The notes: a model not told the origin generated them from the letters alone. A stretch of 64,000 nucleotides of DNA from Gammaproteobacteria bacterium (GCA_028279365.1 JANQNX010000001.1:62001-126000); one strand, 5' to 3'. Counted from the first letter of the stretch, positions 40,014 to 50,089 are shown. A program made the numbers and translations.

Positions 40014-40094
40014 ATTTATATTTTTAATCCTTCTTTCATTATAAATAAAATACATCTCATATGGTTGTTCTTTTAACAACCATAATATACTGCA
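40014..40094 (+). other. Largest intergenic gap within the operon
   Basis: These 81 bp separate the transketolase genes from the next block; elsewhere in the operon gaps are 0-43 bp apart from overlaps. The only structure I see is the hairpin at 40060-40084. There is no clear promoter and no T run after the hairpin. Confidence 0.6.
40060..40084. repeat. Perfect 10-bp inverted repeat (RNA hairpin) in the main operon gap
   Basis: TATGGTTGTT (40060-40069) and AACAACCATA (40075-40084) are perfect reverse complements around the loop CTTTT. No T tract follows, so it is not a standard terminator. It could be an RNA-processing or stabilising hairpin, a pause site, or a protein site. Confidence 0.7.
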
Positions 40095-41315
40095 TTGATT
40101 AATAAATTTTCAGAAAAAATTAAAAATATAATTTTATATTTGAAATTAAAAAAATATTTTTATCCTCATGACGTTCTACTTCTCATACTTGCAATTCCAG
40201 TTGCGTTAATATTTAAGTTAGTTAGACCAATTATACTATTTCGTGTTGGCATGATAGATGCCGGGCGCTTAGGTCATTTGGCTTTGGGGCCTTATTTATA
40301 TCTATCAAATATGAAATTATATCCTCCAAGCAATAAAACGATTGATGTGTTTTTTTATAAAGATGAGACTTGCAATAAATATTTAAGTGAAAAATGGAAA
40401 AACAAAGTATTTATATGTAATTTTTTTGAATATGTAGACAGAGTAAATAAATGGTTTCCTAATTATAAAAAAGACTTTATTGACTTATATGTGAATGTAG
40501 AAAATATTCCAAAACTTCTCAAGATGCCTACACCTATTATCCTGACTAATGAAGAAAAACGCGAGGCGAAAAAAAGATTAGATAGTCATAAAATCAAGCT
40601 TAATGATAAATATATATGTGTATTTAATAGAGATAAATCATATTTAAGTAAAAGATTTGAGCATGATTTTACTTATCATGATTACAGAAATGCAGATATT
40701 CAAAATTACTTATTAGCGGCAGAAAAACTTACAGAATTAGAATATCAGGTTATCAGAATGGGTGTAGATGTTGAAAAGCAACTAATGTCTGATAATGAAA
40801 TGATTTTTGATTACGCATATCACATACGAGATGAATTATTAGACTTGTATATTATTTCCAATGCAGAGTTTGTGCTTGGTATTAATAGTGGGTTAGGTGC
40901 ATTATGTACTGGTTTAGGAAAAGATATAGCATATGCAAATGTAGCTCCACTCTTTACAATGAAAGATTATCCGGGTTCCAGGGATATTTTTATTCCTAAA
41001 AAATATTGGGATGTAACGAAATCCAGGTGTTTGTCCCTTACAGAAATATTGAATAATAAGTATGAATTAATTCATCATGCGGGTGAATTTTCAGATAATG
41101 GAATTAAATTAATTGAAAACACTTCTGAAGAAATATCAGCCTTAGCATTTGAAATGCATTCTCGACTTAACCAAACATGGGTTGAAGAGACTGAAGATAT
41201 AATTCTGAGAGAAAAATACAATAATTTAATAGAAAAATATAATTACAAATATTCGGAAATGCCACAAATAAGTACCAGTTATCTTAGATCTAATACATAC
41301 TTATTAGAAAGTTAA
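40095..41315 (+). CDS. Putative glycosyltransferase, TIGR04372-like (first copy)
   Basis: A 406-residue protein from a TTG start. A hydrophobic N-terminal segment (about 27-52) suggests membrane anchoring, followed by FRVGMIDAGRLGHLALGPYLYL. The C-terminal half has the family pattern: ICVFNRDKSYL, HDYRNADIQNYLLAAEKL, VIRMGVD, and FVLGINSGLGALCTGLGK, which look like the donor half of a GT-B fold. A clear paralog is encoded at 46693. I recall this family being called glycosyltransferase by context, without a known activity. Confidence 0.65.
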   Translation: MINKFSEKIKNIILYLKLKKYFYPHDVLLLILAIPVALIFKLVRPIILFRVGMIDAGRLGHLALGPYLYLSNMKLYPPSNKTIDVFFYKDETCNKYLSEKWKNKVFICNFFEYVDRVNKWFPNYKKDFIDLYVNVENIPKLLKMPTPIILTNEEKREAKKRLDSHKIKLNDKYICVFNRDKSYLSKRFEHDFTYHDYRNADIQNYLLAAEKLTELEYQVIRMGVDVEKQLMSDNEMIFDYAYHIRDELLDLYIISNAEFVLGINSGLGALCTGLGKDIAYANVAPLFTMKDYPGSRDIFIPKKYWDVTKSRCLSLTEILNNKYELIHHAGEFSDNGIKLIENTSEEISALAFEMHSRLNQTWVEETEDIILREKYNNLIEKYNYKYSEMPQISTSYLRSNTYLLES

Positions 41316-41339
41316 ATTCATTCTCATGAATTATATTAT

Positions 41340-42569
41340 ATGAATTTCGAAAGTATAAAAAAAAATGAACTGGCTATTTTTGGTGGTTCTAAAATTAGAG
41401 AATTACCGATGCCACCTCGTATGGCTTATGGTGATAATGAATTAAATGCAATTAAAGAGCTTTTTAAAAGCTACGAGGCTAGGAAACTAGATTTTGGTTA
41501 TCAAGATGAATTCGAAAATAAATACACAAATAAATTTATAGAGTATTTATGTGAGGGAGGGTACGCAGATGCAGTATGTACTGGGACGGCTTCTCTGTTT
41601 GTCGCTGTTGCAGCCCTAGAGCTACCTAAAGGATCACATATAATAACTTCACCAATAACTGACCCTGGTACATTATCAGCAATAATTCTCAATGGCCATG
41701 TTCCTGTTTTAGCAGATTCAATGCCTGATTCTTACAACGTAGGTATTGATGAGGTTGAAGCTAGAATGAATAATAAAGTGAAAGCTATATTAGTTGTTCA
41801 TGCAGCGGGTAAGGCTGCACCAATTGATTCAATTTGTGACATGGCTAGTCAGCATAATATTCAGGTCATAGAGGATTGTTCGCAAGCTCATGGTGCAGAG
41901 TTGAATGGGAAAAAAGTAGGTGTATTCGGTGATATATCGGCTTTTTCAACTATGTATAGAAAGTCTCATGGTACAGGTGGTTGTGGAGGCGTGGTATATA
42001 CAAAAAATATAAATTTATATCACTTAATTAGGGCATATTCTGATCGTGGTAAACCGGTCTGGGAAGATAATTTCGATGAAAAAAACCCAAACCAATTCTT
42101 ATTTCCAGCATTAAATTTACATCTTGATGAAATATCTAGCGCTATAGGCATTTGTAGTTTGGAAAAATTAGATAAGATTCGAAAAAAGAGAATTGAATAT
42201 CTGAAGTGCTTAAGTGATAAAATATCTACTCAAAGTATTGTTTGTAAACCAAGCTCAATATCTAATGAAGACTCACCATTTTTTTTCCCAATTCATGTCG
42301 ATGACAAGTTAATTAGTTGTAGGAAAACAGAGTTTGCAACAGCTATAAGAGGAGAAGGGATAGATATCAATCCACACTATCGTTACTTAGTCTATGATTG
42401 GCCATGGATAAAAAAATATTTGTCCGATGACTTTAAGACTGTAAATGCAGAAAAAGTTATTAATAACTCATTTAACATTTTATTTAACGAAAATTATACT
42501 GAACAAGAAGCAGAAGACACAGTGAATGCAATTAAAAAAATAGAAGGATATTTCTATAAAAATGGTTAA
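41340..42569 (+). CDS. DegT/DnrJ/EryC1 family PLP-dependent aminotransferase
   Basis: Sugar aminotransferase of 409 residues. AVCTGTASLFVAVAAL binds the PLP phosphate, VIEDCSQAHGA contains the cofactor aspartate, and K208 in FSTMYRKSHGTGGCGG is the Schiff-base lysine. The lysine loop is more divergent than in PseC. It lies 24 bp after the glycosyltransferase and 6 bp before the second carbamoyltransferase. This repeats the aminotransferase/carbamoyltransferase pairing of 11161-15229 and may form another amino sugar. Confidence 0.82.
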   Translation: MNFESIKKNELAIFGGSKIRELPMPPRMAYGDNELNAIKELFKSYEARKLDFGYQDEFENKYTNKFIEYLCEGGYADAVCTGTASLFVAVAALELPKGSHIITSPITDPGTLSAIILNGHVPVLADSMPDSYNVGIDEVEARMNNKVKAILVVHAAGKAAPIDSICDMASQHNIQVIEDCSQAHGAELNGKKVGVFGDISAFSTMYRKSHGTGGCGGVVYTKNINLYHLIRAYSDRGKPVWEDNFDEKNPNQFLFPALNLHLDEISSAIGICSLEKLDKIRKKRIEYLKCLSDKISTQSIVCKPSSISNEDSPFFFPIHVDDKLISCRKTEFATAIRGEGIDINPHYRYLVYDWPWIKKYLSDDFKTVNAEKVINNSFNILFNENYTEQEAEDTVNAIKKIEGYFYKNG

Positions 42570-42575
42570 GTTATT

Positions 42576-44189
42576 ATGATAGTTCTAGGAATAAATGGTG
42601 GTATAACAATAAATCAACACGAGCCAAGTGCTGCACTTAGTATTGATGGGAAAATAGTGGCAAGTTGTGAAGAAGAACGATATTCAAGAAATAAATCTTC
42701 TTTTGGTTACTTGCCTTTATTAGCAATAAATAAATGCCTTGAATTTGCGAATATTAAATTCGAGGATATTGATATAATAGTGTCTCCTGGTGAAACATAC
42801 GACAATTTTAATCTTCATTTAATTGACTTTATTAAACACAATTTTGGTAGTTGTCCTAAATTAGAATTAGTCCATCATCATATCGCACACATAGCATCTT
42901 CATTTTACGGTTCAGGCCTTGAAAGTTCTCATTGTCTCAGTTTAGATGCAGGAGGTGATGGGATATCTGGAATAATTGCTTATGCCAGTAAAAAGGAAGG
43001 AATAACTCGATTAGATGATATCACAAATGATAATTCTATCGGCTTGTTTTACACCATGATGACTTATTATCTTGGCTATATTACTGGTGATGAATATAAA
43101 GTAATGGGTCTTGCACCATATGGAGAACCTGCAATTGATCTTAGTCGAATCATATCTATCCATAATGATGGCTGGGATTTCGATTCAACTTTTTTAAGAA
43201 ATGATCCAAAACCAAGGTCTCCTTTCGAACCTATGCATGATAAAAAGTTAATTGATGTTCTGGGAAAACCAAATAGGTTACCTGGGTCAGAAATATCAAA
43301 ATTTTATAAAGATGTTGCAGCAAGTACTCAAAAAGCGACTGAAAATGGAGTGTTAAATTTATTAGATAAGATTAAATCATACAAACCAGAAAATTTAAAT
43401 TTATGTTATTCGGGAGGAGTAGCATTAAACTGTTCCTTAAATAAAGAGATTTTATATTCTGATAAATTTGAAAATATTTATATTCCACCAATTGCTTCGG
43501 ATAATGGTTTAGCTGCAGGTTGTGCCTATCTCGGAGCAATTATGTTAGGTGACAATCCTAAGCCTATTGAATCAGCGTATCTAGGTCTTGAATATACTAA
43601 CGCTAGTATTCATGATGAACTTGAAAGTAACGGAGTTTCATATAAAGAAATCGATGATCCTTCAGAAACCGCATCAGATTTAATTAGTCAAAATAAAATA
43701 ATTGGTTGGTTTCAAAATAGATCAGAAGCTGGAGCAAGAGCATTAGGTAATAGATCTATTCTAGCAAACCCGAAAGATGAGAATATGAAAGATCTTGTTA
43801 ACGCCAAGATAAAATATCGTGAATCATTTCGACCATTTGCTCCATCTATAACCGAGGAAGACACTAGCAAATATTTTTATAATAAAAACAAGATTTTACC
43901 ATTTATGAATTTCACAGTCGATGCGATAAAAGAAAGAACAAAAGAAATTAATTCTGTTGTTCATTTCAATGATACATCGAGAATTCAAATGGTTTCAAAA
44001 GATAAAAATCCCAAATACCATAAATTATTAAAACATTTAGGTGATAAAACAGGAGCCCCTGTAGTGTTGAATACAAGTTTCAATCTTAAAGGACAACCAA
44101 TTGTTGAAACTCCTCGTGATGCGTTAATGACATTCTTCGGTTGTGGATTAGATGTTTTAATATTGGGTAATTTTATTATATCAAAATAA
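42576..44189 (+). CDS. NodU/TobZ-family carbamoyltransferase (second copy)
   Basis: A 537-residue O-carbamoyltransferase. The N-terminal domain starts MIVLGINGGITINQHEPSAA, with CEEERYSR and a histidine cluster H100, H101, H102, H105 in VHHHIAHIASSF; LSLDAGGDG and LCYSGGVALNCSLN follow. The C-terminal YrdC-like half has EAGARALGNRSILANPKD and KYRESFRPFAPS. It is clearly diverged from the copy at 11161, so the two probably act on different sugars or positions. A sugar methyltransferase gene follows after 29 bp. Confidence 0.88.
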   Translation: MIVLGINGGITINQHEPSAALSIDGKIVASCEEERYSRNKSSFGYLPLLAINKCLEFANIKFEDIDIIVSPGETYDNFNLHLIDFIKHNFGSCPKLELVHHHIAHIASSFYGSGLESSHCLSLDAGGDGISGIIAYASKKEGITRLDDITNDNSIGLFYTMMTYYLGYITGDEYKVMGLAPYGEPAIDLSRIISIHNDGWDFDSTFLRNDPKPRSPFEPMHDKKLIDVLGKPNRLPGSEISKFYKDVAASTQKATENGVLNLLDKIKSYKPENLNLCYSGGVALNCSLNKEILYSDKFENIYIPPIASDNGLAAGCAYLGAIMLGDNPKPIESAYLGLEYTNASIHDELESNGVSYKEIDDPSETASDLISQNKIIGWFQNRSEAGARALGNRSILANPKDENMKDLVNAKIKYRESFRPFAPSITEEDTSKYFYNKNKILPFMNFTVDAIKERTKEINSVVHFNDTSRIQMVSKDKNPKYHKLLKHLGDKTGAPVVLNTSFNLKGQPIVETPRDALMTFFGCGLDVLILGNFIISK

Positions 44190-44218
44190 CTAAATTACTT
44201 AATTGGAAAATTTAAATT

Positions 44219-45259
44219 ATGGATAACATAGAAAAATCTCTCAAACGTGCCTCTATACGTGATCAATGGATTTTTGGTGAAAGGATGAATCGTATAGGTG
44301 ATCCATTTAGATGGGTAGATGGTGATCAGTTACCACAATTACAAGGATTAAATGGAGGACTCGCTTTTTTACAATATCTTGCAATGTCGGGAGAGATTTA
44401 TGAAGCCCCAGATGTAATAAAAACAAAAGACCATAAGGAAGTTTTAATAAATATTAAGGAAAGATTAATTAAAGCTTTTGAATATTTTTGTCCATTTCTA
44501 GATATTGATGAAATTTCATTTCAAAAATATATCGATAGTACTGCATCTGTAAAACAACAAGATTATTGTGCTATTAAGACATACTGTAAGGACTTATCTG
44601 GTCATAATATAAATCATCTTGATATAGGTCCAGGCTTAGGCGCAAATGTAATATATAGTCATTTAGGATTTGATTCTTGTTACTATTCGGTAGAGGCATA
44701 TCCTGCAAGTTATAGAGTTCAGCAAGATTTTTTTAAATTTATTTCCGAAAGCAAGGGTAATTATCTAGATCTTGTTGAATGTGATACTTTTGATTTAGAG
44801 ATTCAAAAAATAAATGAAGAATTAAACAATTCTTCAAAATATAAAATCAAGCATGTCCCTTCATGGTACTTTAATCATGTTAAAAAAGAGTCTATAGATC
44901 TTGTTACAGCAACATGGGTGTTGAATGAAGTCATGCCAGCTGGAATAGTATGGCTGCTCTATAATGTAAACAATTCATTAAAAAATGGAGGTTACGTTTA
45001 TATTCGTGATAGTTATAAAAGAAAACCTCATCGTCATAATGTAGATTACGACAATGTATTAGAAAAATTAGGTTTTAATATAGTAACTAAAATGAATGTC
45101 AGGAATAGAGTAGATATGCATGGAATACCCAGGATATACCAGAAAAACTCCAATTTAGTTTTAGACTTTGATGAGTTTTTTGATGATTGTTTTGGAAAAT
45201 ATGCGGTTACCTCACACGGAGGACAATATGTGCAAAATTTAGAATCGAATGAAAAATAA
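44219..45259 (+). CDS. Putative sugar O-methyltransferase (TIGR04371-like)
   Basis: A 346-residue protein with the SAM-binding motif HLDIGPGLGANVIYS near residues 138-152, a strand-2 end in YSVEAYPASYRV, and DLVTATWVLNEVMPAG as motif IV. A long N-terminal helical region precedes the core, as in the putative sugar O-methyltransferases often seen near TIGR04372 proteins; one such gene is present on each side here. The C-terminus overlaps the next gene by 11 bp. Confidence 0.68.
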   Translation: MDNIEKSLKRASIRDQWIFGERMNRIGDPFRWVDGDQLPQLQGLNGGLAFLQYLAMSGEIYEAPDVIKTKDHKEVLINIKERLIKAFEYFCPFLDIDEISFQKYIDSTASVKQQDYCAIKTYCKDLSGHNINHLDIGPGLGANVIYSHLGFDSCYYSVEAYPASYRVQQDFFKFISESKGNYLDLVECDTFDLEIQKINEELNNSSKYKIKHVPSWYFNHVKKESIDLVTATWVLNEVMPAGIVWLLYNVNNSLKNGGYVYIRDSYKRKPHRHNVDYDNVLEKLGFNIVTKMNVRNRVDMHGIPRIYQKNSNLVLDFDEFFDDCFGKYAVTSHGGQYVQNLESNEK

Positions 45260-46712
45260 ATACTCAAAAGAAGAAGCACAAAAATTTTACAATCAAGCAA
45301 AACATCACATCTTTAATAAAGAGATATTACAAGCATCTGCAAAAATAGAAAAAGCTTATGATTCTGATCCAGAAAATATAAATGTCATTTTTTGTTCCCT
45401 TTTTTTAGATCTATGGGAATGTAATTGGTTTAGTTATAAAAATAAATATAAAAAGATAGCGTATTCCAATAATAATCTGATACTTTCTGATTTTCCCTTT
45501 TGCTATACAAAAGATATTGACGAAAAGCTTTACAAGCGTTCTCTACAGCAGAGATTTAAAAAAGGTAAAGATTTTAACAATTATCCTGCTCGAAAAAAAA
45601 AATCACCCACGGATAAAATTAAAATAGGCTATTTTTCTATTGATTTTAGATCTCATAGCGGAGGATGGTCTCTTAAAGAGATCATTGCATCACATGATCG
45701 GAAAGAATATGAAATATATGGTATTGGTTTTTTTCCATATAATAATTCAGTCAAAGTTGAGAATGAGCTTTCCAGGTGTTTTGATAAATTCATAACTCTA
45801 TTCAAAGATAATGACAGATCAATTGGTATTATTAAGTCATTAGAATTAGATATTTTTATTGATACAACCAGAAATATATTAGCTTCACCTGCAAATATTT
45901 TAAGTGTCAGATTAGCGCCAATACAGATTAGTGCATGGGGGTATGGTAATTCATCATGGAACCCAAAAATGGACTATTTTTTATCTGATAGACATATGAT
46001 GCCCAAACATATGGAGATGTCTGAGAATATTTTATTACTCTCATCGTATCAGTATTGTCCAATTGAGGAATATGATGAAAGTATAAAAAAACCACTTAAC
46101 ATAGAAGAAAATCTACCAGACAATCATATCATATATGCAAACTTCAATGCACATTATAAATTAAACTCAAACATATTCAGTGCATGGATGAAAATACTAT
46201 CTAGAGTGAAAAATAGTATATTGTGGTTGAATCAAGGAAGTTTAAATTCTAAAAAGAATATCATTGAAGAAGCAAAAAAATACAGTATTAATCCTAATCG
46301 AATAATTTTTTCATCACCTAAACCTAGAAAATATCACCTAAAGCGAATTTCATTATCTAGTGTAATTTTAGATAATCCTTTTTTAGGAGGCGGTGCGTCA
46401 GTAAGTGATGCTTTAATTTCAAACACGCCAGTTGTTACTATTGCGGGTAACGATATGACAAGTAGAAGCGGAGTTAGCATACTGAATGCACTTGATCTAA
46501 GAAAATATATTGCAAATGACTATGAAGAATATATCAATAAGGCTGTGAATTTAGGCCAAAATTCAGATGAGAGGCAAGCATATAAAGAAAAAATCAAGGA
46601 AAATAAAGTACATACGCCTTTATTTAATAGTAGTAGATATACCAAGGAGCTAGAGACACAATTGCAATATATTTTTGAACGTGGAAAGACGGATGAAAAA
46701 AAACATGTTTAG
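45249..46712 (+). CDS. GT41/SPINDLY-like O-GlcNAc transferase family protein
   Basis: A 487-residue protein with one or two TPR-like helices at the N-terminus (AQKFYNQAKHH, ASAKIEKAYDSDPENIN), then the GT41 catalytic region. IKIGYFSIDFRSHSGGW matches the first catalytic motif, APIQISAWGYG and MDYFLSDRHMMP the second, and IIYANFNAHYKLNSNIFSAW the donor-side motif, with GGASVSDALISNTPVVT near the end. The family includes protein O-GlcNAc transferases and bacterial adhesin glucosyltransferases. The HP dipeptide usual in the first motif reads HS here. Its target could be a protein or the glycan itself. Confidence 0.72.
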   Translation: MKNKYSKEEAQKFYNQAKHHIFNKEILQASAKIEKAYDSDPENINVIFCSLFLDLWECNWFSYKNKYKKIAYSNNNLILSDFPFCYTKDIDEKLYKRSLQQRFKKGKDFNNYPARKKKSPTDKIKIGYFSIDFRSHSGGWSLKEIIASHDRKEYEIYGIGFFPYNNSVKVENELSRCFDKFITLFKDNDRSIGIIKSLELDIFIDTTRNILASPANILSVRLAPIQISAWGYGNSSWNPKMDYFLSDRHMMPKHMEMSENILLLSSYQYCPIEEYDESIKKPLNIEENLPDNHIIYANFNAHYKLNSNIFSAWMKILSRVKNSILWLNQGSLNSKKNIIEEAKKYSINPNRIIFSSPKPRKYHLKRISLSSVILDNPFLGGGASVSDALISNTPVVTIAGNDMTSRSGVSILNALDLRKYIANDYEEYINKAVNLGQNSDERQAYKEKIKENKVHTPLFNSSRYTKELETQLQYIFERGKTDEKKHV

Positions 46713-47859
46713 AAATAATAAAAAGTCCTTTTTTTCAGTATTGATTAATATATCAATTGCATTAGCTATCTATGTTATATCTCCAATTTATCTGATTAGA
46801 TTTTGCAGGATTAGATCCAGTAAGCTTGGATATCTTGCTTTTCAACCTTATGTTTATTTATTTAATTTAAATAACGAGAAACAACCTCGAACGAAAGACT
46901 ATTTTTATACAGATGGTGGAACCAGCAATAGTCAACTATTAAAAATATGGAAAAGAATACTGTCATTTAATGATGCGCTAGGACCAATACATAAAGCTTT
47001 AAATACGTTATCAAAATCAGATAAATTTACGATAAATACAGATATTAATCCTGAGCTAAACTATTTTTCTGAAGAAATTGACGCCGTTAATTTTAATTAT
47101 AAACAGATAAAAGAGGGTCAGTCTGAGCTTGAGAATATGGGATTGTCCTTAAACCATGAATATATCTGTTTTATAAATCGTGAACCCAGTCATTTCAAAA
47201 ATGCATCCAATCTAGATATCAAAGAAAATGAATATAGGAATTTTTCACTTGAGGATATGTTGCCAGCAGTTCAAGAATTGACAAAACATGGATTACATGG
47301 AGTGCGCCTTGGTGAAGCTTCTAATGAACTAATTACAGAAAATAATAAAATTATCGACTATGCCAGTAAATATCGATCAGAATTTATGGATTTATTTCTT
47401 ATATCAAGAGCAAAGTTCCTGCTTTGTCCAAATTCAGGCCCATATGTTGTTTCAACATTATTTAAACGGCCAGTTGGTTTTGTCAATTTATCACCATTTT
47501 TAGGAACAAATGGTTATTATCAACAAGACAGTATCTTCATACCTAAAAAATATTGGCTATTACAAGAAAATAGACTAATGACGCTTAGTGAGATATTTGA
47601 AAGAAAGGTCTATTCATTAATGACATTAAAAGAATATGAAACTATGGGTATAAAACTAATTTCAAATACGAGCGAAGAAATCAAACTATTAGCATTAGAA
47701 ATGTTGAATAGACTAAACAATGAATGGGAAACAACAAGTTTAGATGAAGAAATATATAGCAGGTATCTTGATATCTTATCAAGATATGTTTCTGATTGTT
47801 GCCGAATACCAAGAATAAGCCTATCGTTCTTAAAATTAAACCAAGAATTTTTAAATTGA
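46693..47859 (+). CDS. Putative glycosyltransferase, TIGR04372-like (second copy)
   Basis: Paralog of the protein at 40095. I start at ATG 46693 (388 aa, behind GGAAAG and overlapping the previous gene by 20 bp); ATG 46705 is also possible. An N-terminal hydrophobic segment is followed by IRFCRIRSSKLGYLAFQPYVYL, which parallels the other copy. ICFINREPSHFKN, YRNFSLEDMLPAVQEL and LLCPNSGPYVVSTLFKRP repeat the C-terminal family pattern. Two diverged copies bracketing an aminotransferase, a carbamoyltransferase, a methyltransferase and a GT41 gene suggest two linkages in the glycan. Confidence 0.63.
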   Translation: MKKNMFRNNKKSFFSVLINISIALAIYVISPIYLIRFCRIRSSKLGYLAFQPYVYLFNLNNEKQPRTKDYFYTDGGTSNSQLLKIWKRILSFNDALGPIHKALNTLSKSDKFTINTDINPELNYFSEEIDAVNFNYKQIKEGQSELENMGLSLNHEYICFINREPSHFKNASNLDIKENEYRNFSLEDMLPAVQELTKHGLHGVRLGEASNELITENNKIIDYASKYRSEFMDLFLISRAKFLLCPNSGPYVVSTLFKRPVGFVNLSPFLGTNGYYQQDSIFIPKKYWLLQENRLMTLSEIFERKVYSLMTLKEYETMGIKLISNTSEEIKLLALEMLNRLNNEWETTSLDEEIYSRYLDILSRYVSDCCRIPRISLSFLKLNQEFLN

Positions 47860-47874
47860 ACTGTTAGATAAATA

Positions 47875-48564
47875 ATGAATGTTGTAATAGTTCCTGCTCG
47901 AGGAGGAAGCAAAAGAATTCCGAAAAAAAACATTAAGGAATTTTGTGGTAAACCAATAATCTCTTACCCAATTCTTGAATTAAAAAAATCAAATATTGTT
48001 AATAAAGTAATTGTCTCAACCGATGATAAAGAAATAGCAGCTGTAGCAAAGAAGTATGGAGCTGAAATACCATTTATAAGGCCAAAAAATATATCAGATG
48101 ATATTACAGGAATAGCAGATGTAATTAGACATGCCATTCTTTATTTACAGCAACAAATTACTATTGAAAACGTTTGTTGTGTATTACCAACGGCACCTTT
48201 TATAAGCGCTAAAGATATTGATGAAGCCTTCAATCTTTTAATAGACAAACAATGTCAATTTGTTTTTTCAGCAACCAAATATAATTACCCTGTTCAAAGG
48301 TCATTTATTATTAATGATAAAAACCAAATAAGTATGTTATTTCCAGAAAACTATGAGAAAAGATCACAGGATTTAGAAGAAGTATTTCATGATGCAGGAC
48401 AGTTTTATTGGGGTAACAAAAAATCCTGGCTTTCTGAAAAAAACATTATCAATTCTGAATCTCATCCTTATTTAATACCACATTATCAGGTTCAAGATAT
48501 AGACACTGTTGAAGATTGGCTTAGGGCCGAAGATATAGAAAAAATAAGAAAAATTCATAAATGA
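47875..48564 (+). CDS. pseF: Pseudaminic acid cytidylyltransferase PseF
   Basis: Activates pseudaminic acid as CMP-Pse, the last step of the pathway. It is 229 residues. The CTP-binding loop is VPARGGSKRIPKKNIK, followed by VIVSTDDKEIA and CCVLPTAPFIS. FHDAGQFYWG near residue 178 is a PseF hallmark that separates it from NeuA and LegF. It overlaps the PseG-PseH gene by 4 bp. Confidence 0.93.
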   Translation: MNVVIVPARGGSKRIPKKNIKEFCGKPIISYPILELKKSNIVNKVIVSTDDKEIAAVAKKYGAEIPFIRPKNISDDITGIADVIRHAILYLQQQITIENVCCVLPTAPFISAKDIDEAFNLLIDKQCQFVFSATKYNYPVQRSFIINDKNQISMLFPENYEKRSQDLEEVFHDAGQFYWGNKKSWLSEKNIINSESHPYLIPHYQVQDIDTVEDWLRAEDIEKIRKIHK

Positions 48565-50075
48565 TACTACTTGCGTTTCGGTTAAATATTTCAAGAATAA
48601 TTGGTTATGGACATTTTATGCGATGTTTAAACATTGCCAACGAAATGAAAAAAAGAAATAAAAGATGCATATTTGTTATTAACTCAATTCCAAATGCAAT
48701 ATGTGATTTGTTATTAAAATACGGTCATGAATATATTTCTTTAGAAGAAAATGTATATCAAGAATTTGATTATCTTAATGACGCAAAATCAACTATTGAT
48801 GCAATTAAAGATAAAGATATCGAATGGTTGATTGTTGATAATTATGATATTGATTCGAGATGGCACAAATTATTACGTGTTCATGTTAAAAAAATACTTG
48901 TCATTGATGATTTAGCCAATAGATATTACGACTGTGACTTGTTAATAGATCAATCTTACAAAAGAGAAGAAAAAGAATATCAGAATTATGTTAAAAAAGA
49001 ATGTAAATTATTAACTGGCACGAATTATACATTACTTGATGAAAGATACTCTTATTTGAGGATAAAAGCATTAAATAGAAGAAGAAATATAAGTAATATT
49101 GAAAATATATTTATATCAGTAGGATCAATTGATAATTATAACATTATAAATAAAACAATTAATGCTATAAAGGATGTCAGCTGGGATATAAAACCAGTGA
49201 TATCAATTTCAGTAAGTTCAGAAACCCCAAATCTTAATGATATTAAAGCACTGATTAATAAGTCAGAATTTGATATCAATTTAAATTTAGACGATAAAAA
49301 CGTGCCTGAGAGGATTATGCAAGCGGATTTATCGATCGGTGCATGTGGAACTACTACATGGGAGAGATGTAGCCTAGGGCTTCCCTCCATAGTAATAGTA
49401 TTATCAGAAAATCAAAAACATATATCTAGAGTTTTATCTGAAGATAATGTGGTTATTGATTTAGGTGAACATAAAAACGTCGATGAAAAATTAATTAAAC
49501 AGAAAATACTGTTATTAAAATCAGACAAAAAGTTAATGAATAATTTGTCAAACAATGGATTTAATCTGGTCGATGGTTTAGGAGTTAAAAGACTGTGTCA
49601 ATATATTTATCCGTCTAAGAATAAATATAATGATGAAATTATATTGAGACCACTCAATACTACTGATTTAGATACAATATATGATTGGCAATCAAATTCA
49701 AAAATCAGAGAATATTTTAACAATACTGATACACCAACAAAAGAAGAACACTCTAAATGGTTTGAGAACAGATTGATATCTAAAAATAAGATTACAAGTG
49801 TAATAACTGTAAACGATTCACCTGCTGGCGTGATTTGTCTTGATCCAATTGAAAGTGAAGGCATTTATTTAGATATATATGCAATTTCAATTTACCTGAT
49901 TTTCAATTATCAAGGTCGAGGAATAGCCTTTATTAGTTTAAAAATCATTGAATCTTATTTTAATAATGTGGAGCTTCAGGCTCAAATAAAAAAAGATAAT
50001 GAAAGCTCATTGAGTTTGTTTAAAAAATTAGGTTATACACATAGGTCTGCTGAAACATACTGTAAAAAAATATAA
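48561..50075 (+). CDS. pseG: PseG-PseH fusion: UDP-sugar hydrolase plus N-acetyltransferase
   Basis: One 504-residue chain carries two Pse steps. Residues about 1-350 are PseG, which removes UDP from the 2,4-diacetamido-altrose intermediate; the catalytic His of the GxGH loop is H18 in IIGYGHFMRC, with GACGTTTWERCSLGLPSIV at about 260-278. Residues about 358-504 are a GNAT acetyltransferase like PseH (IILRPLNTTDLDTIYDW, YQGRGIAFISLKII, NESSLSLFKKLGY). In Campylobacter and Helicobacter these are separate proteins. PseH acts before PseG, so the order on the chain is opposite to the order of reaction. Confidence 0.88.
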   Translation: MILLAFRLNISRIIGYGHFMRCLNIANEMKKRNKRCIFVINSIPNAICDLLLKYGHEYISLEENVYQEFDYLNDAKSTIDAIKDKDIEWLIVDNYDIDSRWHKLLRVHVKKILVIDDLANRYYDCDLLIDQSYKREEKEYQNYVKKECKLLTGTNYTLLDERYSYLRIKALNRRRNISNIENIFISVGSIDNYNIINKTINAIKDVSWDIKPVISISVSSETPNLNDIKALINKSEFDINLNLDDKNVPERIMQADLSIGACGTTTWERCSLGLPSIVIVLSENQKHISRVLSEDNVVIDLGEHKNVDEKLIKQKILLLKSDKKLMNNLSNNGFNLVDGLGVKRLCQYIYPSKNKYNDEIILRPLNTTDLDTIYDWQSNSKIREYFNNTDTPTKEEHSKWFENRLISKNKITSVITVNDSPAGVICLDPIESEGIYLDIYAISIYLIFNYQGRGIAFISLKIIESYFNNVELQAQIKKDNESSLSLFKKLGYTHRSAETYCKKI

Positions 50076-50089
50076 ATCATTTCATTGTC

